Assembly: GCF_012184425.1 (NCBI RefSeq)
Contig: NZ_VTOW01000010.1
Span: 1-52,500 of the forward strand
From: Candidatus Manganitrophus noduliformans
GTDB lineage: Bacteria; Nitrospirota; Nitrospiria; SBBL01; Manganitrophaceae
Direction of reading: 5' to 3'
DNA length: 52,500 nt
Shown here one piece after another: positions 19,996 to 28,524 of the stretch. Within the stretch, counting starts at the first letter, position 1, and each line of letters begins with the position of its first letter. Under the pieces are notes generated by a model. The model made no database searches and was not told where the DNA came from. It saw nothing but the letters and a program-made list of their open reading frames with translations. A program made the position numbers and the translations under genes.

Positions 19996-21402
19996 TTAAG
20001 CGGCCACCAGCTCCTTCAGCGCCGCCGTGATCTTTTCCACGGTTCCCTTGGCGTCCCCGAAAACCATCATCGTGTTGGGACGGTAGAAGAGGGCATTGTC
20101 GATTCCAGCGAAGCCGGGGTTCATGCTCCGCTTGATGACAATGACCGTCTCGGAGTTTTCCACGTCCAGAATCGGCATGCCGTAAATCGGGCTGCTCGGA
20201 TCGGTCTTCGCGGCCGGGTTGACGACGTCGTTCGCGCCGAGGACCAGCGAGACCTGGGTCTGCGGAAATTCGGGATTGATGTCGTCCATGTCGATGAGCT
20301 GGTCGTAGGGGACGTTCGCCTCGGCCAGAAGAACATTCATATGGCCGGGCATCCGTCCGGCGACCGGATGGATCGCATATTTGACCGTTTTCCCCTCTCT
20401 CTCAAGAAGGTTGGCCAATTCCCGAACGGCATGCTGCGCCTGGGCGACCGCCATTCCGTAGCCGGGGACCATGATCACCTGCTTCGCCGCCTTGAAGGCC
20501 TCGGCGGCTTCTTTCGGGCTGCCGCTCCAGACCTTCGGCTTCTCGGCGGGGGCGCCCTGGGCGCCGGGGGCCGCCGGGGCGGGGGCCTGGACCTGTCCGA
20601 AGGCGCCGAAGAGAACGTTGGTCAAAGAGCGGTTCATCGCTTTGCACATCAGGTTCGAGAGAATGATTCCCGAAGAGCCGACCAGCGCCCCGCTGATGAT
20701 CAAGACATCGTTGTGAAGGACGAAGCCGCTCGCCGCCGCCGCGATTCCCGAATAAGAGTTGAGCAGGGAGATCACGACCGGCATATCGGCCCCCCCGATC
20801 GGGAGGACGACGAGGACGCCGAGCGCGGCCGCGAGAATCGAAAGGGCGATAAACGCCGGAAGGCTTCCCGGCGAGACGATCAGATAAACGAGCAGACCGA
20901 GGGAGGCGACCCCGAGCACCGCATTCAAGGCGTTCTGGCCCGGGAAGACGACGGGGGCGCCGCGCATCAGCTCTTGCAGTTTGGCGAAGGCGATCACGCT
21001 GCCGGTCAGGGTGACGGCGCCGATCAAGACGGTGAGGCCGATCGTGAGCATTCCGGCCGCGTTGATCTCCGGCATGGTCCGAAGATACTCCGCGCCCCCG
21101 ACGAAGGCGGAGGCGATCCCCCCGAAGCCGTTGAGGAGGGCGACCATCTGCGGCATCGCGGTCATCTGGATCTTTGTCGCCAGGACCGCTCCGATCGCGC
21201 TGCCGATCACGATTCCGGCGATGATCCAGGTGAAGCTGACGACCTCCCTTTGGAGAAGGGTCCCGACGATCGCCAACAGCATTGCGATCTGCGCGAGAAA
21301 CATCCCCCGCTTGGCGGTGGTCGGCCCACTCAGATATTTCAGCCCAAGGATGAAAAGGACCGAAGCAATGATATAGAGAATTTCAATGAGATAAGTAGCC
21401 AC
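19996..21402 (-). CDS. pntB: Proton-translocating NAD(P) transhydrogenase subunit beta
   Basis: PntB carries the NADP(H)-binding domain III and half of the membrane channel of the enzyme that reduces NADP+ with NADH at the expense of proton-motive force. The 468-residue protein has about nine membrane helices up to residue 270, an Ala/Pro-rich linker (PAPAAPGAQGAPAEKP), then domain III with the fingerprint VPGYGMAVAQAQ and the conserved HPVAGRMPGHMNVLLAEA, VLGANDVVNP and KRSMNPGFAGIDN segments. Start is GTG at 21402 (MATYLIEILY) after AGGAGGGGG. It is the last gene of pntAA-pntAB-pntB, with the pntAB stop nine bases upstream. Confidence 0.96.
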   Translation of the reverse strand: MATYLIEILYIIASVLFILGLKYLSGPTTAKRGMFLAQIAMLLAIVGTLLQREVVSFTWIIAGIVIGSAIGAVLATKIQMTAMPQMVALLNGFGGIASAFVGGAEYLRTMPEINAAGMLTIGLTVLIGAVTLTGSVIAFAKLQELMRGAPVVFPGQNALNAVLGVASLGLLVYLIVSPGSLPAFIALSILAAALGVLVVLPIGGADMPVVISLLNSYSGIAAAASGFVLHNDVLIISGALVGSSGIILSNLMCKAMNRSLTNVLFGAFGQVQAPAPAAPGAQGAPAEKPKVWSGSPKEAAEAFKAAKQVIMVPGYGMAVAQAQHAVRELANLLEREGKTVKYAIHPVAGRMPGHMNVLLAEANVPYDQLIDMDDINPEFPQTQVSLVLGANDVVNPAAKTDPSSPIYGMPILDVENSETVIVIKRSMNPGFAGIDNALFYRPNTMMVFGDAKGTVEKITAALKELVAA

Positions 21403-21411
21403 ACCCCCTCC

Positions 21412-21693
21412 TTATTGCTCTTGCTTTCTGAACATCTTCAGCATCCGGTCGGTCACCATGAACCCGCCGACCACGTTGATGGTCGCGAAGATCACCGCCA
21501 GAAAGCCGAGGATGGTTGAAAGATCGGTTTGTTCCGTTCCGGCGGCAATGATGGCGCCGACCACCGTGATTCCGGAGATCGCGTTCGATCCCGACATCAG
21601 CGGGGTGTGAAGCAGCGGCGGAACCCGAAGGATCACTTCATAGCCGAGGAACGTTGCCAGAACGAAAATGGTGATCGAGGTCAATAACTCCAT
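21412..21693 (-). CDS. pntAB: NAD(P) transhydrogenase subunit alpha, membrane part
   Basis: This 93-residue protein is the membrane fragment of the alpha chain found as a separate subunit in three-subunit transhydrogenases such as that of Rhodospirillum. It has three hydrophobic helices and the conserved motif GYEVILRVPPLLHTPLMSGS followed by NAISGITVVGAI. TAGGAGA precedes the ATG. It is 10 bases from pntAA and nine from pntB. Confidence 0.95.
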   Translation of the reverse strand: MELLTSITIFVLATFLGYEVILRVPPLLHTPLMSGSNAISGITVVGAIIAAGTEQTDLSTILGFLAVIFATINVVGGFMVTDRMLKMFRKQEQ

Positions 21694-21703
21694 TGCATAT
21701 CTC

Positions 21704-22855
21704 CTATTTGCCCATCGCCTGCTTTACGACGGGATGGACCACCTCTCCTTGATGGGTCACCATCGATCCTTTGATGATTTCGTCGTTGACGTCAAGCTTG
21801 AGGGTTTTGTTGGCGTAGAAAAGAGAGAGAAAATTGAACATGTTTTTGGCGTACATCTGGCTGGCATGCACCGGGACGGTGCTCGCAAGGTTGGTCGCGC
21901 CGATGATCGTCACCCCCTGCTCGACGACCTCCTGGCCGATCCGGCTCAGCTCGCAGTTTCCCCCCTGCTCCACCGACATATCGATAATGACCGATCCCTT
22001 TTTCATCTCTTTGACCATGTCGGCCGTGATCAGGAGGGGGGCCTTCTTGCCGGGGATCAATGCGGTCGTAATGACGAGGTCGGCCCCTTTGACATGCTGA
22101 TGGATCAGCTCTTTTTCTTTTTTGTAGAATTCCGCGGAGAGCTCCTTGGCATATCCTCCCGCGTCTTCCGACTGTTCATGGCCGAGGTCGAGCTCGACGA
22201 ATTCGGCCCCGAGGCTCTTAACCTGCTCCTTCACCGCCGGGCGGGTGTCGAAGGCTTCAACCGTCGCCCCGAGGCGCTTTGCGGTGGCGATGGCTTGCAG
22301 CCCGGCGACCCCGGCCCCGATGATCAGGGCTTTCGCGGGGGGAAGGGTCCCCGCGGCGGTGGTCATCATGGGGACCATCTTTCCGAATGCGGCGGCCGCC
22401 AAAAGAACCGCCTTGTAACCGGCGATGCTCGCCATCGAGCTTAAGACGTCCATCCGTTGGGCGCGGGTGATTCTCGGAATAAGATCGGCGGCGAGGGCCG
22501 TCACCTTTCGGGCGGCGAGCCGTTGAACCGTCTCGGGATAATTCAACGGTTGAAGCAGGGAGGTCAGGATCGCCCCCTCCTTCATCATCTCGGTCTCGTG
22601 TTTTCCAAGCTTTTCGTTTTGAAGCGGTCGCTGGATTTTGAAAATAAGATCGGCATCCGTATACACCGCGGCGGCGTCGGAGGCGATTTTGGCGCCGACT
22701 TTTTCGTAGTCGGCGTTGGGGAACATGGCTGCCGCGCCGGCATCCGATTCGACCCAGACCTCCAGTCCCGCTTTGACCATTTTGTCGACCGTCTCGGGAG
22801 TCGCGGCCACCCGCCGCTCTCCGGCCAGAATTTCCTTAGGGATCGCTACCTTCAT
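21704..22855 (-). CDS. pntAA: NAD(P) transhydrogenase subunit alpha, NAD-binding part
   Basis: PntAA is the soluble NAD(H)-binding domain I, related to alanine dehydrogenase. The 383-residue protein starts with MKVAIPKEILAGERRVAATP. The Rossmann fingerprint is IIGAGVAGLQAIATAKRLGA (about 175-195) and the NAD-contacting segment RITRAQRMDVLSSMASIAGY is present. The GGYAKELSAEF and SVEQGGNCELS segments are typical. Length matches the Rhodospirillum-type subunit. GAGGA lies before the ATG, and its own promoter lies 43 bases upstream of the start. Neighbouring genes of related function are described at 23062 and 28524. Confidence 0.96.
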   Translation of the reverse strand: MKVAIPKEILAGERRVAATPETVDKMVKAGLEVWVESDAGAAAMFPNADYEKVGAKIASDAAAVYTDADLIFKIQRPLQNEKLGKHETEMMKEGAILTSLLQPLNYPETVQRLAARKVTALAADLIPRITRAQRMDVLSSMASIAGYKAVLLAAAAFGKMVPMMTTAAGTLPPAKALIIGAGVAGLQAIATAKRLGATVEAFDTRPAVKEQVKSLGAEFVELDLGHEQSEDAGGYAKELSAEFYKKEKELIHQHVKGADLVITTALIPGKKAPLLITADMVKEMKKGSVIIDMSVEQGGNCELSRIGQEVVEQGVTIIGATNLASTVPVHASQMYAKNMFNFLSLFYANKTLKLDVNDEIIKGSMVTHQGEVVHPVVKQAMGK

Positions 22856-22897
22856 CGTCGCTTCCTCAGTGAGGGGTTGGGAAAACGCAAATAGCTA

Positions 22898-22927
22898 TTT
22901 ATACACAGCCTAAAAGTCTCTCGTCAA
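22898..22927 (-). promoter_or_regulatory. Promoter of the pntAA-pntAB-pntB operon
   Basis: On the minus strand TTGACG (22922-22927), an 18-base spacer and TATAAA (22898-22903). It shows that pnt can be transcribed apart from the upstream oxidoreductase gene. Confidence 0.6.
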
Positions 22928-23014
22928 GCATTATCAACAAGGTCGATAGGGGATGGGACTTCTAGTTGCAACGTCTCGGATCCGGTTTCGGGGTTAAAAA
23001 GAGGAAGAATCGAA

Positions 23015-23043
23015 GGGAGGCCTTCACTTTTAGAAGGCCTCCC
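23015..23043 (-). terminator. Strong stem-loop after the 1244-residue oxidoreductase gene
   Basis: An 11-bp perfect stem GGGAGGCCTTC/GAAGGCCTCCC (23015-23025 and 23033-23043) with a seven-base loop sits 19 bases after the stop. The following minus-strand bases TTCGATTCTTCCTCTTTTT are T-rich but interrupted, so termination may be partial. Confidence 0.6.
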
Positions 23044-23061
23044 ATAGGGGAAATTTCGGAA

Positions 23062-26000
23062 TTAAACTCGGTGGAGCGGTTTTTTCTTCAGCAGGTAATC
23101 GAGCCATAAATTCGTCAGTTTTTCCTGGACGGAATTCTGTTTGAGGCGGGCATTCAAATTCGGGAAATCGACTTCGTCCATCTTCTGGTCCTGGTTGTAG
23201 CAGGTGAAGACCGGCTCGAGCTGCGCGCCGGTTTTGGGATCGATCTGCCGCTGCAGGCACTGGGCGCAGACCTCCTTCATCATGCACTGCATGGTGGAGT
23301 TGATCGAGGCGATCGCCGTGTGGTTTTCCCTGAAATAAGATTTCAGGACGGTATGGCGGGCCCGGCTGACCGCCGCCATCATCCGATCGGAGCCGATGGC
23401 GATGATCCGGTCGGCGTCGCGAAGGGGAACGGCCGTTTCGCCCAGCTTTCCCTCGCCGTAGGCTTGCATCGCCTGGAGAATGTTTCCGACGAAATTTTTA
23501 TCCTGAGGCCGCCGGGGCTGCGTCGCCGGGGCGATGTCCGAGCTCCAGACGATGACATCGGAAGCCATCTCGATGTCGTCCATTTTGAAAACATCGGCTC
23601 CATTTTTGTAGCCGGCGAAGTAGATGACCTTGTTTCCCTTGGCGCGGAGCGCTTTTCCGATGGAGAAGAGGACGGCGTTGCCGAGGCCTCCCCCCGCCAA
23701 GACGACCGTCTCACCCCCCTCCGGAATATGGGTGGGGCAGCCGGTCGGTCCCATCACGACCACCGGCTCGCCGATCCGCAGGGCGGCGCAGAGACGGGTG
23801 GAGTGGCCGAGCTCCAGGGCGATCAATGAAAGAAGCCCCGCCTCTTTATCGACCCAGGCGCCGGTGAGGGCGATTCCCTCCATCGACAAACGGGTTCCTT
23901 CGATGACGGGTGATTCGATTTCATAGTTCTGAAGACGGTAGAACTGGCCCGGCTCGAACTTCTGCGCCTGCAAGGGGGCCTTCACCACCACCTCGACGAT
24001 CGTCGGGGTGAGTCGGTTCACCTGGTGGACGCGGGGCATGCAGCTTTCCTCAAGGGTCTGCGCCAGCGTCATGAATTGCGTTTCACGCGCCGGCTGTTTG
24101 GCGGGATCGATCGCGGCGATCTCTTTCTCGAAGAGTTTGACGACGTAGGGATAGCCCTTCTTCGCCGACGCCATCGCCTTGACGACGTTCCCGGCATAGA
24201 TCGGGTGATTGTCTCCGTAGAAAGTGATGTAGCGCCCTTCGTTCTGATAGGAGGTGAAGAGGCTCGGGACGTCGGTGGCGACGGTATCCCATCCTTCAAT
24301 TTGAATCAGCTCCGGCTCGGGCTTTCCGTTCCACTTCGGCTCGTATTTCTGGAAAAACTTGTTCTTCTTGTCGAGCTGGAAAGTTCCGGGCCATTCTTTC
24401 TCGTAGATGATGTTGGGAGAGGTCCCGGCCGCCACGAAGACGCTCCGCGCCGGGAAGGGGATGATCTCACCCGAGCCGCGCCACTTTCCCTTCTCGTCTT
24501 TTTTCTGACGCTCGAAGGTGACTTCCTTGACGGCGCCGTGTGCGTCGGGAACACACTCCACCGGGCTCATGTTCTCGACGAAAAAGATCCCCTCTTCGAA
24601 CGACTTGACGATTTCTTCATGATTCAGCCGATAAGCCGGGGAGTCGGACAGGCTCTTTCGATAGAGAATTGAGACCCCGCCCCAAGACCGGACCAACGGG
24701 GTGAAGTCGGGCTCTTCCCTCGCCTCGGCGGCCCGCGCCCGTTCGCGCCGGCATTCTTCTGCGTGGGTGAGGAACTCTTCCAAGATCTCTTTTTCCTCCG
24801 CGTCGTACATCGACCAGATCTGCTCATCGCCGAACTCCCGGCGGAGGGCCTCGTAACGCTCCCGGATCTTTTCCACCTGCAGCGGATAGTAGGCCATCAG
24901 CTCCGTCGCGGTATCGGTCGCGGTCAAGCCCCCGCCGATCACGATCGCCGGCAGCCGCACCTGAAGGTTCGCCATGCTGCTCCGCTTGGCCGCGCCGGTC
25001 AGCTGGAGCGCCATCAGGAAGTCGCTCGCCTTTCGGACCCCGCGGATCAAATTATTTTTCATTTCGACGATGGTCGGGCGTCCCGCCCCGGTGGCGACGG
25101 CGATGTGGTCGATGCCGAGCCGCCAGGCGTCCTCGATCGTCAAGGTCCCGCCGAACCGGACCCCGCCGTAGACCCGGAAGTGGGCGTTTCGGACGAGGGA
25201 GAGGTAGATCAGCTTCAAAAAGTTTTTGTCCCACCGGACGGTGATGCCGTACTCCGCGACCCCGCCGAATCCGGCCATGATCCTCTCGTCGAGCGATTCG
25301 TAAATTTCGGAGACCCACTCGATCGGTTTGGGAGGAGCGCTTCCATTGCCGACCCATTCCTTCGGAAGCGGCTCGATCTTCAAGCCGTCGATTCCGAGGA
25401 CGCCGAATCCTTCATTCAGGAGATACTGGGCCAGGGTGAAACCGGCCGGACCCATTCCGACGACCAGGACCGTTTTCCCGTGGAAGGGGAGGGGATAGGG
25501 GCGCTTTACGTTGAGCGGATTCCAGCGGGTGAGAAGGTTGTAGATTTCAAAGCCCCACGGCAGATCGAGACAGTCGGTGAGCATTCGGGTCTCGATCTGG
25601 GGGATGTTGACCGGCTCCTGTTTTTGATAGACGCATCCCTTCATGCAATCGTTGCAGATCCGGTGGCCGGTGGCGGGGATCGTCGGATTGTCGATCATCA
25701 TCGTCGCGAGCGCCCCGATCGTCGCGCCGTCCCGCTTCAGCAGCTGGGCTTCCGAGATCTTCTCATCGAGCGGGCAGCCGGTCAGGGGGATGCCGAGGGG
25801 GTTCTCTCTGATTTTTCCGTCCTTCTCGATGAAGCCTTTGGAGCAGGAATCTTTCTCCCGCTCATGGCAGAAGATGCAGTAGTGGACCTCGTTGAAGACC
25901 TGCCGGAGATCGAAACGGGGGTCGGTCAGAACGAACCCGTCCCGCCGTCGCCGGTGCTCTTCCGGTCCCTGGATCGCTTCGGGGAGATCTTCTTTGATCG

Positions 26001-26796
26001 GGCGGGTCTCCACCAGATGCATGAAGTCGATCTTCTCCGGGAAACGGAACGAGACCCACTCTTTGACGCGGGCCTTCGCATCGGGCCGATGGGCATGGAG
26101 GGCGACCCACTGCTCCGGAATCTGAAGGAGGCGCGTGGCCGCTTCGGCCGCCGTCGGGATTGAATCGAGTGCAGAGGGGGAAGGAAGACGGTCTTCAAAA
26201 AACGGGCGGCGCGCCGGATCGCTCCGGAGCAGGTCGCAGATTTCGGCGAGCCGCTTCCGGCCCGGCTCGGCGTCGACCTGCTGCTGCCCTTTGGCCTTTC
26301 GGATCAGATCCCGCTCGATCTCCATCAACTGAACCGCGGCGACGGCGATCGACCGCTCGCGGTCTCCTTGCACCTGGGGGGCGATGACCGCTTCCAAGAT
26401 CTCCATCTGACGATCGAGCTTTTTGAGGTCGAACTCCGCCACGGCGGAAGAAGGGATTGCTTTCAACGCCCGCTTGATCACGAAATCGCGCTTGAAGTCG
26501 AAAATCGGCTTTTCAGCCTCGGCCCGTTGTACTTCTACGGAGAGGGCCGGCTCGATTCGAAAGAGGCGCGAGACGAATCGGTCCAGGTGGGGAGCGAGCG
26601 CCACGATCAGGTTCGATTCGTCGACGGGGGAGATCTCTTTTCCCCCGCTTTCACGGTATGCCGCGTAGCTTCGGCCGAGATCGGGATCGGACGCTTCAAC
26701 CGATCGGTAAAACATTTCCGCCAGTTCCTTCAGCCGAAGGGGATCATAGAGGTCGGCGTAACTCCATCCTTCGATCCCAAGAGACAACGTATTCAT
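23062..26796 (-). CDS. Fused GltD/NfnB-like and PyrK/NfnA-like FeS-flavin oxidoreductase, 1244 aa
   Basis: Two enzyme halves that are normally separate subunits appear in one chain. Residues 1-300 are helical, charged and unassigned. Residues 305-395 form a GltD-type FeS entry domain with Cys307, 310, 318, 341 and Cys381, 384, 388. FAD and NAD(P) sites follow at VVGMGPAG (445-452) and VIGGGLTATDTA (619-630), with a long charged insert near 640-700. Residues 915-1160 look like a ferredoxin-NADP reductase: EPGQFYRLQNY (948-958), GPTGCP (1016-1021) and LAGGGLGN (1033-1040). The C-terminal Cys1171, 1177, 1180 and 1199 fit a PyrK-like [2Fe-2S] site. In NfnAB/SudAB the two halves exchange electrons among NADH, NADPH and ferredoxin; here that reaction is inferred. 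The best AGGAGG lies 13-14 bases from the ATG, a little far. Confidence 0.8.
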   Translation of the reverse strand: MNTLSLGIEGWSYADLYDPLRLKELAEMFYRSVEASDPDLGRSYAAYRESGGKEISPVDESNLIVALAPHLDRFVSRLFRIEPALSVEVQRAEAEKPIFDFKRDFVIKRALKAIPSSAVAEFDLKKLDRQMEILEAVIAPQVQGDRERSIAVAAVQLMEIERDLIRKAKGQQQVDAEPGRKRLAEICDLLRSDPARRPFFEDRLPSPSALDSIPTAAEAATRLLQIPEQWVALHAHRPDAKARVKEWVSFRFPEKIDFMHLVETRPIKEDLPEAIQGPEEHRRRRDGFVLTDPRFDLRQVFNEVHYCIFCHEREKDSCSKGFIEKDGKIRENPLGIPLTGCPLDEKISEAQLLKRDGATIGALATMMIDNPTIPATGHRICNDCMKGCVYQKQEPVNIPQIETRMLTDCLDLPWGFEIYNLLTRWNPLNVKRPYPLPFHGKTVLVVGMGPAGFTLAQYLLNEGFGVLGIDGLKIEPLPKEWVGNGSAPPKPIEWVSEIYESLDERIMAGFGGVAEYGITVRWDKNFLKLIYLSLVRNAHFRVYGGVRFGGTLTIEDAWRLGIDHIAVATGAGRPTIVEMKNNLIRGVRKASDFLMALQLTGAAKRSSMANLQVRLPAIVIGGGLTATDTATELMAYYPLQVEKIRERYEALRREFGDEQIWSMYDAEEKEILEEFLTHAEECRRERARAAEAREEPDFTPLVRSWGGVSILYRKSLSDSPAYRLNHEEIVKSFEEGIFFVENMSPVECVPDAHGAVKEVTFERQKKDEKGKWRGSGEIIPFPARSVFVAAGTSPNIIYEKEWPGTFQLDKKNKFFQKYEPKWNGKPEPELIQIEGWDTVATDVPSLFTSYQNEGRYITFYGDNHPIYAGNVVKAMASAKKGYPYVVKLFEKEIAAIDPAKQPARETQFMTLAQTLEESCMPRVHQVNRLTPTIVEVVVKAPLQAQKFEPGQFYRLQNYEIESPVIEGTRLSMEGIALTGAWVDKEAGLLSLIALELGHSTRLCAALRIGEPVVVMGPTGCPTHIPEGGETVVLAGGGLGNAVLFSIGKALRAKGNKVIYFAGYKNGADVFKMDDIEMASDVIVWSSDIAPATQPRRPQDKNFVGNILQAMQAYGEGKLGETAVPLRDADRIIAIGSDRMMAAVSRARHTVLKSYFRENHTAIASINSTMQCMMKEVCAQCLQRQIDPKTGAQLEPVFTCYNQDQKMDEVDFPNLNARLKQNSVQEKLTNLWLDYLLKKKPLHRV

Positions 26797-27089
26797 ATTC
26801 TGAGTCGATCCCTCCTAACGAATTGTGAAATGGATACTGTTTTTCATGGGTGATAAACATTCTACCACCTCATTGTTCTATGCGGATTCCCATGATGTCA
26901 TGCGATCGTTCAAGGTGCGCCTGGAAAAGGGCGGAGTCGTTGCCCCTCGCCAAGCGATCATCGGTTGAAGGAGACGCAGAGATCGGAGAATTAAATAAGG
27001 GCGAGAATGCCTGTCCTAACTGAGGATTTTCTCATCGGTTTAACAAGGGCTTTTTCCAATCGGAACGAAAGGGCGCGATGGTTGAAGCG

Positions 27090-27341
27090 TCATCCCGACT
27101 TTCTCATTGCCTCCAGCGCTTCCCTGATTTGGGTTTCGACCCCTTCGCAGATCAAATCATCATCCACCATGTCGATCAGATCGTCTTCCGTTACGGTGAT
27201 GAACTTCCTCGCGTTTCCTTTTGAGAGGGAGATGAGGAAATTGTTGTTTGTCGAGCGAACCGGAATCACCCCTTCGGCTTTCGGATCGATCTTTTTGAGA
27301 ACTTCCAGAAACTTTGCCCGTCCTGCCTCGACTTCGTCCAT
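27090..27341 (-). CDS. Small acidic conserved protein, third gene of the nadK operon
   Basis: The start at 27341 (MDEVEAGRAKFLEVLKK) is set by AAAGGAGGG eight bases upstream; an ATG two codons earlier is too close to that site. The 83-residue product contains KFITVTEDDLIDMVDDDLIC and a helix GVETQIREALEAMRKS. There is no signal peptide and no known motif. The beta-strand then acidic-helix pattern suggests a small soluble binding protein. It begins 38 bases after the propeller gene stop, so it is probably co-transcribed. Function unknown. Between its end and the oxidoreductase gene, 26797-27089 holds no further gene that I can support. Confidence 0.6.
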   Translation of the reverse strand: MDEVEAGRAKFLEVLKKIDPKAEGVIPVRSTNNNFLISLSKGNARKFITVTEDDLIDMVDDDLICEGVETQIREALEAMRKSG

Positions 27342-27378
27342 CTCCATTCCCTCCTTTGCTCCTGAAGCGGCCTGTTTC

Positions 27379-28524
27379 TCACCTTCCCGAATATCGGCTG
27401 ACCCCGCCGAAGGTCCCGAACCATTTGTTCCCGTCGGGGTCGATCGCAATCGAATAGACGTAATCTCCTAAAAGGCCGCTCATCGTGTTAAAGTTTTTGA
27501 AGCTCTTCCCGTCGAACCGGCTGACCCCCTTATTGGTGCCGATCCACATCACCCCTTGTTTGTCGATCTCGATGGCGTTGACGATGTTTCCCGCCAGACC
27601 GTCGGCGGTCGTGTAGTTTTTGAAGCGCTTTCCGTCGAAACGAGAAAGCCCTCCCCCCCAGGTCCCGAACCATTTGGTCCCTTCGCCGTCGATCGCCGAG
27701 GAGATGACATAATTGGGGTTGGCCTCTTGATTTTCTTTTCGGTCTTGCTGGTGATGCGCCGGTCCCTCTTCATATTCATCGCCGGACGGCGGACGCGCTT
27801 TCGAATTCCCCACCGCGGCGCCGAGACCGTCGCGGTGGGTCCATCCCTTCATCGTTTTTCCGTCGAACCGGTTCACCCCTCCCTCGGTGCCGAACCAGAG
27901 GACTCCGGAGGGCTCGCGCTCGATCGTATAGACCCACTTATCGACCAAGCCGTCGTCCATCGTATAGGTCACAAAACCTTTTCCGTCGAAGCGGCTCGCC
28001 CCTTTCCAGGTGGCGACCCACATCGTTCCGTTCGGCTCGAAGAGGAGGTCATACACCCAGAGGTCCCCCAATCCGTTTTTCGGATTGTACAGGACCCACT
28101 CGGGGCCATACGTCTTCGGGCCCCGTCCATAGGGGGTAAAGTGCTCCCACGCGCCGCCGTCGAACCGGCTCAGCCCGCCGCCGTAGGTGCCGATCCAAGC
28201 GGACCCTTTCGAATCGAAGCGAATCGAGACGACCACGTTCGACAGGAGCCCCGACTTCGTATTGTAGATCTGATGCGTCTCGCTTTTCCGATTGAATCGG
28301 ATCAGGCCGTTCGACGTCCCGATCCAAACCTCATCCCCTTGGACGGCCAACGCCCGGATTACCACCTGGCCGATCTGCCAGCCGGTCCAGAGGGAGGCCG
28401 CTTCGGGGGGGGGAAGGGGCTGCCCCCGGCCGATCCCGGCGGCCAAAAGGAGAAGGGTCGCGGAAAGAAATACAACCCGGCGGAGGAAAGCGGCCGTCTG
28501 GAGCGATCCGTTGCGATCGGGCAT
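27379..28524 (-). CDS. Exported Reg_prop (two-component-regulator-type) beta-propeller protein
   Basis: The start at 28524 (MPDRNGSLQTAAFLRR) shares one base with the nadK stop (TAATG) and has GGGGAGAGGG upstream. A signal peptide (VVFLSATLLLLAAGIGRG) leads into about 340 residues of repeated propeller blades with words such as VWIGTSNGLIRFN, AWIGTYGGGLSRFDG, MWVATWKGASRFDG, LWFGTEGGVNRFDG, KWFGTWGGGLSRFDG and MWIGTNKGVSRFDG. This is the Reg_prop repeat known from the sensor part of hybrid two-component systems, but here without any kinase, so it is probably a free periplasmic binding protein. A hydrophilic insert (PPSGDEYEEGPAHHQQDRK, about residue 245) interrupts the fifth blade. Confidence 0.88.
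   Translation of the reverse strand: MPDRNGSLQTAAFLRRVVFLSATLLLLAAGIGRGQPLPPPEAASLWTGWQIGQVVIRALAVQGDEVWIGTSNGLIRFNRKSETHQIYNTKSGLLSNVVVSIRFDSKGSAWIGTYGGGLSRFDGGAWEHFTPYGRGPKTYGPEWVLYNPKNGLGDLWVYDLLFEPNGTMWVATWKGASRFDGKGFVTYTMDDGLVDKWVYTIEREPSGVLWFGTEGGVNRFDGKTMKGWTHRDGLGAAVGNSKARPPSGDEYEEGPAHHQQDRKENQEANPNYVISSAIDGEGTKWFGTWGGGLSRFDGKRFKNYTTADGLAGNIVNAIEIDKQGVMWIGTNKGVSRFDGKSFKNFNTMSGLLGDYVYSIAIDPDGNKWFGTFGGVSRYSGR

Noticed and set aside
20341-21519. Long open frame opposite pntB and pntAB
   Set aside because: It covers two well-conserved genes on the other strand and reads as low-complexity Asp/Arg/Gly-rich sequence, which is a shadow effect.
24763-26163. Open frame of 466 codons opposite the fused oxidoreductase
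   Set aside because: The oxidoreductase frame has clear cofactor motifs across the same bases; the antisense product has none.
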